This document shows positions 36,759 to 48,930 of a stretch of 64,000 nucleotides of DNA, in pieces. The first letter of the stretch is position 1. Every line of letters starts with the position of its first letter. The DNA is from Odontesthes bonariensis (lineage: Eukaryota > Chordata > Actinopteri > Atheriniformes > Atherinopsidae), in NCBI RefSeq assembly GCF_027942865.1, contig NC_134510.1:26343209-26407208 (forward strand), written 5' to 3'. The notes below the pieces were generated by a model. It did no database searches. It saw only the letters and a list, made by a program, of their open reading frames with translations, and was not told where the DNA came from. The position numbers and the translations under genes were made by a program.

Positions 36759-39700
36759 CTATTCTTTCACGCATACTTCGAGAGGTTGGTCACATTTCCC
36801 ACACATCTCCTGGACAGGTTTGGACACACCTTCATCTTCTGTAGCTGGAAGTCTCATAGTATTTTTAGTCAAAATGTAGCCTGAGCAACAAGAGAAGAAG
36901 AAATGTTTTTAGAATAAATCTGAATGATATACAAGGTAAACACAGATGTTCAGACCCTTCACATGATGTTTGGTAAATGCATCTTTTTCACCGATGGCGA
37001 GTACAAATCTTTTTAGAAATTAACCAGAAAATTGGCATACAATTATCTGCCTACTTGGTTATGTACAACAATCTCAATAAGGTAGTGGTGGACTGTAGTT
37101 GAAATTGAAGGCAATCAGTCAGTAGAGGTTGGCTCCTTAGAATAATTCATGTGTACGTGCTTTAAAGCAGACTGCAAGAAAGTCTCAATTAGTCTGCTTT
37201 ACCTTGGGCTTGTTTAGGTCATATTTATCTAATAGATTCCAGTTTGTTCTTGTAAACTAGAATCTTCCTTGCACACCGGAGTAAGTAAAGGAGTTCCGCA
37301 GGGTTCTGTGCTTGGACCGATTATTTTCACTTAATACATGCTTCCATTTGGTTATCTTATTAGACACACATTTCCATTACTGTGCTGATGATACTTAGCT
37401 ATACCAATCTATAAAAAAAAACAGATAAAACCAATCAGATTTTACTTGACTTCTAGTGCTACAGTGAGGAACCTTGAAGTTATTTTCGACCAGAATCTAT
37501 CCTTTGATGCACATATAAAACAGGTTTCCAGGACTACCTGCTTTCACTGTTGTAATAATGCTAAAATCAGGAACATCCTGTCTCAGAGTGATGCAGAAAA
37601 ACTTGCATGCATCTGTTACTTCAAGATCAGATTATTGTAATTCTTTATTATTGGGCTGTCCAAATAATTCTCTGAAAAGCCTCTAGCTGATCCAAAGTGC
37701 GGCAGCCAGAGTTCTGATGAGAACCAGCAGGAGAGATCATGTTTCTTCAGGTTTAACTTCTCTTCATTGGCTCCTTGTTGAATTCAGGATGGGGAATTGG
37801 ATTGAAGTAAAGTTTCGGTGCAATCAGTTGGTTTCCTTAGCTAGGCTATTTTCTTTGAGGGGCACTTTACACGGAAACGAAAAACGGGTTAAAAACGCAA
37901 AACCTTTTTGCGGATGCACTATATCGTTTAGATGGTAACGCCGTTTTGGGGGCATGAAAACGCAAAAAAGTGAATCCGCCCTCCAGAGTGGAATTCATGA
38001 AAACGCTCCACTGTTGCGCCACCGTGTAAAGGATGAAAAACGCAAAACTGCGTTTCTCGTCACATAGAAGTAGAAAGACTTGGTCTTGGTAGTGTTGCCA
38101 CCTAGCCATCTGGCGTGTTTACTGCATCGATAAATATGAAACGTCACACACTTTTGCGTTTCCGTATGCACGCAGATTTTCACCCTAAAACGCTCGTCTA
38201 AATGCAGATTTATAAGTGAAAACGAAACGCCACTTTTGCGTATTGGTTTCAGATCGTTTCCATGTAAAGGTAGCCTGAATTGGCTCTATATGTATGAACT
38301 GGACTAAGTTGGAATGTAATGAATTGGATTTTAGTGGATTAAGATTGTATAATAGTGAATTCTGATTCTTATTGGCTTGAATTGGATTGTATCTTTAAAG
38401 TGTCGAGAGATTACATTTGTTGAGATTTGGCGCTATATAAATAAAACTGAAGTAAAATAAAGGCAGAATGCACAAGAATACAGTCACAAGTACTATATGA
38501 TGACTACTGATGACTATAAAAAGCTGATCTATGAAAAGCTTCTGTCTTTTTTCCTTTTTAAACAATGTCTCCTAACCTTGATTGAGTCTGATCCACTGCA
38601 GAAACGGCTTGATTTTTATCACAACAGCCAGTGTAATTCCTGCACACAGAAGTGCAACTATCACCAGGAACCACACAGTATCTGTAAAAACGTGTAAGAA
38701 AAAACATTTTGAGAATTATTGTCAACATCAAGTTAAGAATTTAAATAACTTAAGTGGTACATAAGCCTATGCCTACTTTACCTCTGATTGGTTCACGGGG
38801 TGACTGGGGTTTGGTGACGTTTCCGAGTCTGGACGCTGGAAGGAAGCAAAAAAAAACTTATCAGCTCAGCACAGGGCTCTCTCTTATCAGGAAGGCCGAA
38901 TTTCACAATCACACAACATCCCTATGATAAACTCATCTCAAAGAGTGTCAGCATCACATTGAAATAATTTAAAGCTCATTTGAGTTACTGCATCAGAACT
39001 GCCTTAGATCCACTACAGCAGTCCATCTACAGTACTGTTTGTTTCCATGGTTACACTGTGTTTTAGTACTATGTACTACATATGTACTAGGTTTGTAGTT
39101 CAGGAAGTACGATTGGATAGGAGATTAAGACCAAAAAGATTGAAGAGAAAAGCTTTCTCTGATGGTACATTTTTGAAAGAGGCTGCCGGTATTCTGTATC
39201 CTATCTTAATTCATGTACCTGACCCTTCTGCAGTTTATATTTAAGGCTTTATGTTTACACGCCAGTCATCTCAAATTAAGATTTGATCCACTTTGCTACT
39301 TTGTGCTGCTTTAAGCTATCATGCTGGTAGATTGTCATTGAATGTGTTTCTACATGTAATTTAAGAATAACATCCAGGAGTATTTTTTGATAAGATACAA
39401 ACTTCTTATCTTTCATGTCTCACCATCTCTAAGTGTTGGTTTCTTAAGATGAAGGAGAGATTATAGCTACAGCTGGTCTATAATCAGTGTCTGCCCTCAA
39501 GCATTAGTGGTGATAAGGCGCAGAGAAAGCTTTGTGCGGTGTAAAACTAATCTGCTGATCTATTTGGTTCAGTTCTGTCCAAAACGTATTGCACTTCCGA
39601 ACTTACTAAATAAGTAATCTAACGTAGAGTTAGTTTTTGGTGACCTCCAGCAGTTCAACTTTTCACTCTGATGCCATTTTTAAAAAAGGCCATGAATGCA

Positions 39701-42700
39701 CGTGACCACATTTCTAACCACACCCAACTATCGTCTTGGCTGTGGTGCAACAGATGCAGAAACAGAAACTGTTCATGGTTACATTTATAGTAACCTCTCA
39801 TTATACTAGGGTTAAATAGTTTCCTCTTTAATATGCTGAATGCATTCTAGCATCAATCCTTTTTCGACTGTTGAGTTTGTAGCCGGATGCTCTTTTCATT
39901 AGCAGCCATAAAAAGGGACTTTTCCTAATCATATCTGGTTCATGTAACCCTCCAGCGCAACTTTTACGCGTTTTACTTTGCTACCCATGGAAGTAAAACA
40001 TTGTGATGCACAAATGTATTTTCAGTTTACAGTTTGGTACAAATTTGATTAATAGTGCAGAGCAGGCTTATCTCACCTGTAGTGGATGGAGGGCCGGTGG
40101 GTTCGATGGTGGTTGGCATCAGCACACACTCTGTGCAGGACTGGTCCCGCCATTTAAAGCCAGCTTTACACTTGCACACCGTGTCATGGGTGGCAGTACA
40201 GTTGGACTCAAGCTCCATGTTGGCTGGGGGTAAAACAGTCAAAGAAAAAATAAAGCGTATACATATTACAGCGCTCTGACTTACGCACACATACATGAGT
40301 GATACTTTTAGAGAAAATGTGAAATGACTCAAAAACTGGGCAAAGTAGGTAAACGGTTCTGGTTGTAAGTCATAACGGTTATATCATCAGCTCTTCTTCA
40401 AAGTCAGCTATTATTTCTCAGTGAGAGCAGTTTCATTTTGATGAAACATTTTCTTTCTGACAGAATACTTTGGCCTGCCACTCTGATTTGATGTCAAACA
40501 TGAGCGAAAAGAAAAGTTATTTTATGACTTCCACAAAGCCAGAGTCATTACAAAACAAAGCTTAAAAAAAACTGCGTCAAGCAGGATGCAAACTGCTGAA
40601 CGATTTTGGGTCATTTGGGATCATAGTCCAGAGAAGGATTATATGTACTATAAACCCACACATGTGGAGACTTGACAGTAACAGCAAACTCATTTTCAGT
40701 ATATCATCAGTACCCTGGCTTGACAGAACCTTGCTGTGTTTCAGAGCTGGAAACAAAGTGTCCTACAAGCATCACTATAATTTAGTTTTTCAATGGATGA
40801 ACCATGAAAACTGCAGGTAAGGTGAGAATAATTTTACATTTAACAGCGTTTGGTAATGTTCTGTTTATTCTGTTTACTTTCCCTCCTCGCTGGGAGGTCA
40901 GAGGTCACAAAAGAGAGACTCTTGTGCATGGTGTGGTTCAGAAGATGGGCCTGAAAAGATTGCACCTGAGTTTACTACTTCACCCTGCTGTCCCATGATA
41001 ATCAGTTGGAATGAGGTAAAAAAAAAACAAAAAAAAACAAAAAAAAGCAAATTGAGATGATTATTCCATCATTTTTTACAATGGATTGTCATGTAGTAAA
41101 TGAAGAGTACAGAAACAAGCATTAGAGGTTAAGAGTTGCTCATATAAACACCTGTGCAACTGATATAATCCAAACAATTTGAAGCTTGAATGCATGCTGC
41201 ATTTGAGTGTTTTCCTCTAAGAAAGAGAACTTGCACATACACTGAAGAACACCAGAGCTCAACAGAAACATCTGTACTGCAAAAATCAGCATGTACTGAA
41301 CTTTTTGTGTGGGTTGAATCCTTTCCGCCTAAATTACTTTCCATACGTTTTAATTGGCATAAAGCCCCTGTATGTGTACTTTTTGACATTTTAGACGCCC
41401 ACCTTCCTCTGCTCAGATTTTAAAGTAGATACTAGAGCTTTTATAAAATCTTATTTTACACAGATAGATGTGAAATGTTCGATGATGAATGGACTTACAT
41501 ATGCAAGCCCTGAGTTTGCAATATGTAAAGAAAACTTCTCGGTTAATTTTGCTGAAATTCAGACTGAGAATCGCAAACTTGTTGTCACCTCTGTGCTGAA
41601 TTTCTCAGTTTTTTCCACAGTGACATTTAGAAAAAGGCTGTTTTTGATCACCTGTAGCAGTACAAAGACCTGTACTGCGTTTCAATCTGTTTATCACATT
41701 TTCGTGTTTTTTTTTCTTTCCACTGACACGAAGATGCTCTACTTTGCCTTCCTCCTCTTGCCTTGGTGGGCTGCCAACAGAAGCTGCTGTTATCACTAAC
41801 CAACAGAATCAAAACCTGTCAGCTAGCTGGTTCAACAATGGTTTCACAGACCCCCTCTTCTCTCTCTGCTCTTTCATCTCTTTCTGACTGTCTCCCCCCA
41901 TGAGACACAAATGGGAAATCCCCTAACATATTTGAATTTTTTTTAAATTGGCAAACTTCCCTGAAAGCATAATCTCTGGACAAAGCTGAGTAACAACTAA
42001 CTGCGTGTCTTAAACGTTTGTCCTGAAACTGGTCAAATTTAGCAGTAAGGACAACAGATGACTCAGTATCACTGAAAGAGCTCACGTACTCAACTATTAT
42101 GAGCAAAAAAACCACAATGTCTCACATGGAGAGAGGGTGAGGATACAAGTAGTATTTCTACAGTAATGTTTGATCATTCATATGTTCAAATCAAAACTGA
42201 TCCATGCCTTCTATCTGCCTGTTTGATAAGAGTCAAATCAAATTTGAAGATAGCTGATGTAAGGACTTATAGTAACTTGATGTGTTCTGGGATATGACTC
42301 ATTACTTATAAAAGGGCAAACTAGCAAAATAGGGAACAGTTACAGTCTTATTTAAAACTTCACACACTAACATTGCACCCCAAGGGCCAAAAGCTGTGAA
42401 GTTACTTACGTTTATTGCAATCTTTACAAACAGTGCAGACAGGATTCACGTTGTAGCTGTCAGAGAAGAAGAGGTGACTCTCACAGGGGTTGCACTCAAT
42501 ACCACAATTGTTGACTGGGCGCCGAACCATATGCTGGCCTGGAGCACACAAGGTAATTTATGGTTAAACACTGATGGCATCAAAATGTTTAAATATGTTG
42601 AGCTGAAATGAAGTTACTGTACCTGGTGGACACTTGTCACAACATAATTTGGGATTATCTACCGGCCAATCATATTGTGTCTTGTTACACTTGATAGAGA

Positions 42701-43145
42701 TTCCAGAAGAGACCAAAAGAAGACTACACAGTAAAGAAAAGGTCAAATAATATAGTGGCGGTATCTTCGAAGCAGCAAACAAGAGAGAGAACAGACAAAG
42801 GAGGATGAGAAGAGAGATGGGGAGAATGAAATAGGTTACTGATAGTGTCAGATATTTTCACACAACGACAAAAACAGAAACTGAATGAAAAGACATACAA
42901 GTCTACAGTTTCTCTCTCTTAGGATTCAAGTTTGTCTTAAAAGAATCTGACAGCAAATCTACAAACCATGCCGCATATTCATATTTTACATTCGTCCTGT
43001 TCTAATACAAACACTTGACTAACTTCAAAGGTTAATACAGTATGTAAATAATAATAATAAGAAATAACCAAACATGTACAGATACAGCCATTAAAGAGTT
43101 GTCTGACAGCAAGAAGAAGCTGAAAATCTTGTCTTCACTTACCAT
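36759..43145 (-). CDS. cd27: CD27-like TNF receptor (TNFRSF7)
   Basis: Type I receptor; mammalian CD27 binds CD70 and co-stimulates lymphocytes via TRAF2/5. Reverse-strand coding exons in order: 43145-43143 (start codon only), 42764-42623, 42538-42410, 40223-40077, 38835-38782, 38681-38577, 36880-36759; 233 aa (human 260). Signal peptide 1-24. Cys-rich repeats follow the CD27 pattern: KLCCDKCPPGQHMV, CNPCESHLFFSDSY, CTVCKDCN, then NCTATHDTVCKCKAGF and RDQSCTEC. A Thr/Pro-rich stalk and a membrane span (about 161-182) follow. The 50-residue tail has PVQE at 215-218, equivalent to the PIQE TRAF site of human CD27, and no death domain. After the first join all introns are phase 1. The 1.7 kb last intron holds a LINE and a nested MITE. 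The one-codon first exon is the least certain part. It converges on the TNFRSF gene at 28.8-34.7 kb. Confidence 0.8.
37250..38455 (+). mobile_element. LINE (L2/Rex1-like) fragment with reverse-transcriptase remnants
   Basis: It sits in the last intron of the CD27-like gene, on the opposite strand. Decayed reverse transcriptase is readable in order: VSKGVPQGSVLGPI (about 37282-37322), HYCADDT (about 37375-37398, the catalytic Asp pair, then a stop), FDQNLSFDAHIKQVSRT, AKIRNILSQSDAEKL, RTSRRDHVSSGL and LHWL. The 3' tail ends in GGCGCTATATAAATAAAACT. The order matches L2/Rex1-type elements. It is interrupted by the MITE at 37861-38277. Confidence 0.85.
37861..38277. mobile_element. Non-autonomous DNA transposon (MITE) nested in the LINE
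   Basis: About 417 bp with imperfect inverted ends: left CTTTACACGGAAACGA, right (reverse complement) CTTTACATGGAAACGA. The interior is rich in AAAACGC/GCGTTTT words, typical of fish hAT-like MITEs. The interrupted LINE tail resumes after it. No coding frame; target duplication not clear. Confidence 0.7.
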
Positions 43146-43479
43146 GTTGGGAAAGTCAACGTGAGATGTCACCAAGGACCCTCTGAGTGTTAGAATGAAA
43201 GGGGACGAGAAGTCTGTCAGAGGTATATTCACAACACTTCAGTAATGACTCATCATGAAAGGCAGTTTTTTTGCTCTACCTCTGCCTCACGCTCTCATCA
43301 TACAACTGCCTCTACATGGACCCCCTGGCTGTCTAGAGAAAAACAAGCCCTCCATCAACCTCCACTTTTTCCATCTGCTCTCTCGTTTCATCCAAAAACA
43401 ATATTTTGGTCGAAAACAGCCTGATACTTCCTGTCTGTCTTGCTTATCTTACTTCCACCTACTTTTAAGTGATTAGATC

Positions 43480-43625
43480 ACTTCAAGTGAGCTCTGGACT
43501 TCTCTTTGGATCCTGAAGACGTTTCACCTCTCATCCCAAAGGCTTCTTCAGTTCTTAAGAACTTAAGTTGCCCTTATTCAAGCTCTTATGATTACCGTGA
43601 CCTGGATGATTGAGAGTCTTCATCA
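43480..43625 (+). mobile_element. Retroelement-tail fragment
   Basis: TCCTGAAGACGTTTCACCTC followed by TCATCCCAAAGGCTTCTTCA is a segment I associate with 3' parts of multicopy fish retroelements, possibly Penelope-like. Only this fragment is present. Confidence 0.45.
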
Positions 43626-44199
43626 ACATTTAACACAAGGACTAATTTGGTGAAAGAAAAAAAAGAGTGAGACTTGTGTAGCAAGTGCCCAAAAGGTGAT
43701 ACAGTCATACTGTTCAACTGCTGAATGCTTATCTTCTTTAGAGTAATGTCTGTTCATGACGTTGAGAACATTGTGTCAAAGATTGGCTGAAACATGCCGA
43801 GGAACTCTGTCTGTAATTACTACTGTTGTACTCTTTTGAATGTACCTCGTTTTACATCTTTCTTATGTTAATATGTGACTGTAATGTTATTTTGACTAAG
43901 TCCATCTGATTCTTGTGAGTTATAGCATGTTGAAGATATCGTAGAATTCCAACCCTTAAGAGTCTGTGCGTCTTAAGCGTCTGTCGTGTATGCGGTGGGT
44001 TGTGAGATTTACAGAGCTTATTATTGGTCTGCAAGGTTAGCATGCACTGACTTCTTGGACGGATCATTGATTAGCACTTTCAATGTGATAGCTGACATTA
44101 TTCTGCACATTTTGATACGCAACACACGGGGCATCAGGTTATAGTAAGTACTTTAAAATGTTATTATTTAGCAGATATAGCAATAAGGGTAATTTATTT

Positions 44200-44720
44200 T
44201 ATATTACAGACTCCAAAGTGGTCATGGAAAAATTCCGGAGCATCTCGTGTTCATTGTAATGTAACACGTGGCCACTAGGTGGCATTTCAAGTGATTTTTG
44301 AGGTCGGCTAATCAAGTCCATTAAAGTTGATTATTCGTGATGTAATCATTAAGCTAACATTAATCACCAAAGCAGTTATTTGTTCCTGTCGTTTGCTGTC
44401 ACACGAGCATTTAGCTACACCAAAACCTGTTATTTTTCGTTGTCTTTCCGTCTGGTCTTTTTGCTCCTGAAGCGCAACATTTCTGTGACACGGTGAGTCC
44501 TCATCGCACTGGTAGAACTGTGGTAAACTACCTTCATCCCGCATAGTGTGGGTGAAATACTGCCATGCTCCGTTCTGTTGCTGCCGCTATAGGTGCAGAA
44601 ATGTCTCTGCGCAGTGAAACTTAAGTCTCCTCCTGTCCCAAACATTAGTCGACTCTTTAAAAAAGTGAGTCGACTATTGCTCCGTTCCAACTAATCGATT
44701 AGTCGTGCACATTCCTAGTG
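44200..44720 (-). mobile_element. hAT-like non-autonomous element fragment
   Basis: Read on the reverse strand it starts GGAATGTGCACGACTAATCG and continues into a Cys/Arg-poor non-coding body. The GCACGACTAATCGATTAGT start is familiar from fish hAT-type repeats. The other end is not identified. Confidence 0.45.
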
Positions 44721-44819
44721 TTAACCCAAACAACGTGAATCACTGTGCAACTTACTTCTCCCAGACTGCTTAATCACTTGAAGTGTTGAACATGGAAGGT
44801 ACAACTGTTTGTGTGTCAT

Positions 44820-45262
44820 TAGTGTCATAAGGCCAGCTTCGTGACAGTTTTTGTGTTTTGTGTTTTGTGTTTTGTCTTTGTTTCTTGTATGTTTGTTACT
44901 TTTTCCTTTCTCCTGCACTGTCACCTTGGATCTGCTTACCTGCCACTCCACACCTGCCCTGCTGCATCAATCAAGCCACCTGGTTTCCATCAGCTCATCA
45001 CCCAGCCTGTATTTAGTTCCTGTCTTGCCTTCAGTCTCTGCCGGATTGTCATTCTACCTCACGGTTTGTCGAAGCGACATCTAGCCAAAGCGCTGTTAAA
45101 TTCAAATCAGTTACTAATTCTAACCTGTTTTATCCAGTTCCGGACCAACCTGTGTTCCTGCCTGCCAGCCCAGCCATTTCCCTCAAACCACCTGCATCAC
45201 CAATAAACTTGTTCTTTACCAATTGGTGTCACTTTGGGTTCCTTGCAGAAGCGTGACAATTA
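44820..45262 (+). repeat. Interspersed repeat, class unassigned
   Basis: It runs from CGTGACAGTTTTTGTGTTTTG through CT-rich sequence (CACCTGCCCTGCTGCATCAA) and AATAAACTTGTTCTTTACC to AGAAGCGTGACAA. Similar blocks occur widely in fish genomes. The 121-codon open frame here (44841-45206) has no protein character. Confidence 0.5.
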
Positions 45263-46959
45263 GTTTATCAAACAAATGGGACTTTAGTGGGGATTAAGAA
45301 TGAACTCCAGCTTGGATATTCTGTGCTAAAATCCTCTTCATTTCATGTCTGCCTTCAGATGCGGTGAAATGCAGCATGGTTGGAAGTTTCTGACTGAGTG
45401 TTTTTATTATCAGGCACACTGACCTTTCCTTACATTCACAGTTCGATTTGTTATGTTTTTTGATGGCTGGGGGATATTTTAAAACAGAATTTATATTAAT
45501 ACTGAGACGTGAAAAAAGCAAAGCTACATGCAAAAGGAATGATAAGCTTCCAGCTAACTTCCTTTAATGACTGTGTAACATGTAACAGGTGTGAGAATTT
45601 CTCAAGTTGATCACTGATTACCAACTAATTAGCATTTGTGTACACAACTTTCCAAAAACTACTCCTTGTGACTACTTTTATATCAACTTTCAGAGTCTTT
45701 ATTCTGGTTTCAATGACATTAACTTCAGCATTATTGTCATAGTAAATAGACTAAGAGAGCCTAACTTGATGAGGTTTTACCAGCATGTATGAACTCAGTT
45801 TTCTCAGAAACCGGCAACCACAGCAACATGTCACCTCCCCATGAATCAGGGTATAAGGCTGAGGAAGTGGGGTCTGCCTTAGGGACTGCCTCAAAGGCCT
45901 TGCATGTCTTCACTGAAGTAGTAACACTCAAACAGAGTACAGAGATGACTGGACAGGAGATGACTGAGCACCAAAATCACTCTGAACTGACTTAGAGCAA
46001 ACCTAGTCATGCTTATCTTGAGGTTTCAGTTTTGCCGTTGCTTGACCGTAAGGATGGCACGTTCAAACAGAACTTAAGAGGAACACGTTGCCAGGAACAT
46101 GTTGATATTTTTCCGTTATGATGTAAACAGGTAAACAAAAGACAATTTTAGAAGCAAATCTGCATGTAGAGTCAGAGCCCGGTCCCCACAGCTGGACTAA
46201 AATGACTGTGTGGGAGAGTCAGCAGTGTGTTTTCATGTGCAAGTATGTAAAGTTTCTGTTTCAAATGTGCATTAATTAAACCGTTTAAGTGGGACCCCCA
46301 AGAAAAAGAGAGAAGGAAAAGCAGGAGCAAAGAAACGTAGACACTTTTTTTTTGTTTGCCCTCTAAAGAGGAAGGATGTGGTTTTTACTGAGGAAGTACT
46401 TGTCTTGCTCTGCTGAATGAGCTTTTTCAACACTGTACTGACAAGATCACGTGAGACCACACTTACTAAGAAGGTAGAGTACAAACAACGGCTGATTTCT
46501 CTGACTTGTAGAATGTGGAGTAAAAAAAATTAACCTCTGACATACACAGCATTAAAGAAAACATGAGAAATGATTCATTAATACCAAAAAGCTCAGATGT
46601 ATTCAAACTATGGATCCAATATCCCTCTGTGAAGCAGTGAGGTAATTATGTCACCAGCCCCAGAAAAGGTTAAGAGTTTTTCTGTTTCCCAAAACTTAAA
46701 TGATGCTGCAGAACTGTGGTTAACCTGTGCATAATGCCAGGCAAGAACATAGTCCATGCGTTGGGTTAGTATTATAGGTTATTGTTCAAATATGTGAGTC
46801 TCTAAATGTCTTTTAGTTTGTCCCGCAGCCACATTTCAACATGTACATGTGTGCCACTGCAGTCAATGAATGGTTTAATGCGGTATTGTTTTACCAGTAT
46901 ATGGGATGTGTAAAAAACTTGGTGTCAGATACATTTGATCACTTGACTAGAATTAATTA

Positions 46960-47000
46960 GAACGCGTCACAATAGATGATTTCCCTTTGGGATAAATAAA
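46960..47000 (+). repeat. LINE-tail-like fragment
   Basis: TTCCCTTTGGGATAAATAAA is the typical terminal sequence of some fish LINEs. No body is attached. Confidence 0.4.
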
Positions 47001-47489
47001 GTGTTTTCTCATGTTACTTAAATTTCACACGGTGGTCACAGATAAAAAAAACAAAAACCTTCCAGGTTGGTTAGGGACCCACAAGTTAGTGTTTAATCAT
47101 TTTCTAGTGTCAGAATGAACCAGCTGCACTGGATGGTACAGTAATTAAAATCCAACCTTGCTCTGTGGCATGTGTAAAAATGCTGAGCAGGTTCAGTAGA
47201 GAGTCTGGCTTTTTAACAAGACGGCAAGAGTAAATGAATTTGAGAAAGGGTTTGTAATCACAGAAATTCCAAAGACTTCTCAACTTGTGTTTATGTAACT
47301 AATGTATCCAAATCTATTCGAAGGACAATACAAATAAGACCAGAAACTGTGCTTATGACCATGGTCCCCAGGCAATAATGCAACATGTTGGCAGAAACAA
47401 AAATGAAACTTTCGCCCAGGTGAATGGGAGTGTTAATGTCCATGTCACTGTACAATCACACGAAGAAGGATTTAGTAGCAGGGCTAGAG

Positions 47490-47830
47490 TGCATAAGCCT
47501 CTCATTACGAAGATAGATTGTTGGTTGTTCAACACACCCGATTTTAAACTCAGGCAGATGTTCCCTTTCAGGCAGCTCCATCTCAACTATGGAACACGCT
47601 TCCCCTGTTTATACTATGCACTGACTCTTTTGAGTCTTTTAAAAAACAGATGAAGACTTTTCAGCTTTTAATTAGTTTTGGATTTTGATTAATTTTACTT
47701 TCTTTTTTTGTTTGTTTCATTTTATTGTCTTGCATTGTTTTTATTTTCATGTTTTGGTATTTATTGTGAAGCCCTTTGTGACTGTTATCTGAGAAAGGTG
47801 CTAAGCAAACTTTACTTTACCTACTTCAGA
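47490..47830 (+). mobile_element. LINE 3' end (L2-like)
   Basis: It contains a decayed end of a reverse-transcriptase ORF (CTCAACTATGGAACACGCTT, then SFKKQMKTFQL-like sequence). The tail is TGTGAAGCCCTTTGTGACTG, then GAAAGGTGCTAAGCAAACTT, like the standard 3' end of fish L2-type elements. Confidence 0.6.
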
Positions 47831-48789
47831 GGTGCATGAATAACAGCCACTTGTCTGCACAGGTAGGGAAACAGTGATGAGTCATCCATCTCCTGTACTG
47901 GTGGCCAGCAGAGAGCAGCACAGGTCTGAATCTGTTCTTGTTTCAAGCGATTATCTTTATCCTTTAATGAAACCTTTCTATCCCGAGCGGAGTTATCCCG
48001 TCAGACATAAATCCCACCCATCCATGCAGCAAAAGATGTTACGAAATGCTTACAGAGTACAAAGTGATGGGAATTGTGCTCTATAGGTGTGAACAACCCC
48101 TGGGAAAGGATGAAATCACCACACTTCGAAGATGTTCGTGCTGCTTTTTCAATTGTTTTGTAAATAAATAAATAAATAATAGCTAAAACACAAAACAATA
48201 ATATCCAATAGCTGAACTCTCGGGTTTTGTAAAAATGTACTTAAAAAAGTAATAAAACTGTTCAAATGTTTTTCCTTCTGATGAAGTAGAAAAAATGAGG
48301 AATTATGAACCATAAAACGATTGAGTGATTCCATATTTCTTCTTTCTTTCTTTTATTTTTTTTAGGTTTATAAAGCAAAAGTTCAGCCCAAATAAATACT
48401 AATCGTTTTGATCTGTTTTTTTTTTATTATTATTATTATTTTTATCTAATGTTTTGTTATATCCACAAAAAAAAAAGTCTGTGTCGATTCCTGCGTCAGC
48501 GCTCTCCACCATCATTATCTTATCAGATGAGAAAGGGCAAGTGAGGAACAACTCTGGGAAGGATTACGGTCTCAAGTTTCCAAAAAGAGAATCCCACGTT
48601 GCTACTCTTTATTTCGGTGTTTTTATTTGTCCCCTTCAATGTGCATGACAGTATCCAGGCGCACATCCGCCCCAGTGTGTACACGGTCTGTATTCCACAG
48701 AATGAAGTTCGTGTTTTTGCATGCTCAGGGCTTCTTGCCCAACTGTCTCACAATTCCTTGAAACGCTGGTGACGCTCTACTTCCCGTCT

Positions 48790-48930
48790 GAGTCCGCCTA
48801 CTGAGACCGTGTATGTCTCCGTTGCAGCCGGGCTTTCAGGAGAAAGCAAGATATTTTATATTCAATTCTGATTTCCGATGTATGGAACTGAAGCAGACAG
48901 AGATCCCTCGCTGTGGCAGCAGTTCTCCAG
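48790..48930 (+). other. tnfrsf1a: Probable non-coding first exon of tnfrsf1a
   Basis: A strong donor (TCTCCAG then GTAAGTGAC) at 48931 ends a GC-richer stretch with no long open frame. It would splice to an acceptor just ahead of the start codon at 51058. The 5' boundary is a guess. Confidence 0.45.

Larger units (their letters stand above)
43200..48780. other. Head-to-head spacer between the CD27-like gene and tnfrsf1a
   Basis: No gene is recognised. The region should hold both promoters: the CD27-like 5'UTR exon ends at 43143 and tnfrsf1a begins near 48.8 kb. It is filled with repeats at about 43480-43625, 44200-44720, 44820-45262, 46960-47000 and 47490-47830, plus short A/T-rich microsatellites at 48160-48180 and 48418-48442. 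Confidence 0.65.

Noticed and set aside
37250-37640. Functional reverse transcriptase
   Set aside because: The motifs are readable but interrupted by stops (one right after the catalytic ADD) and by a nested insertion.
44841-45206. 121-codon frame in the CD27-like/tnfrsf1a spacer
   Set aside because: It lies inside an interspersed repeat with CT-rich low-complexity sequence and has no protein features.
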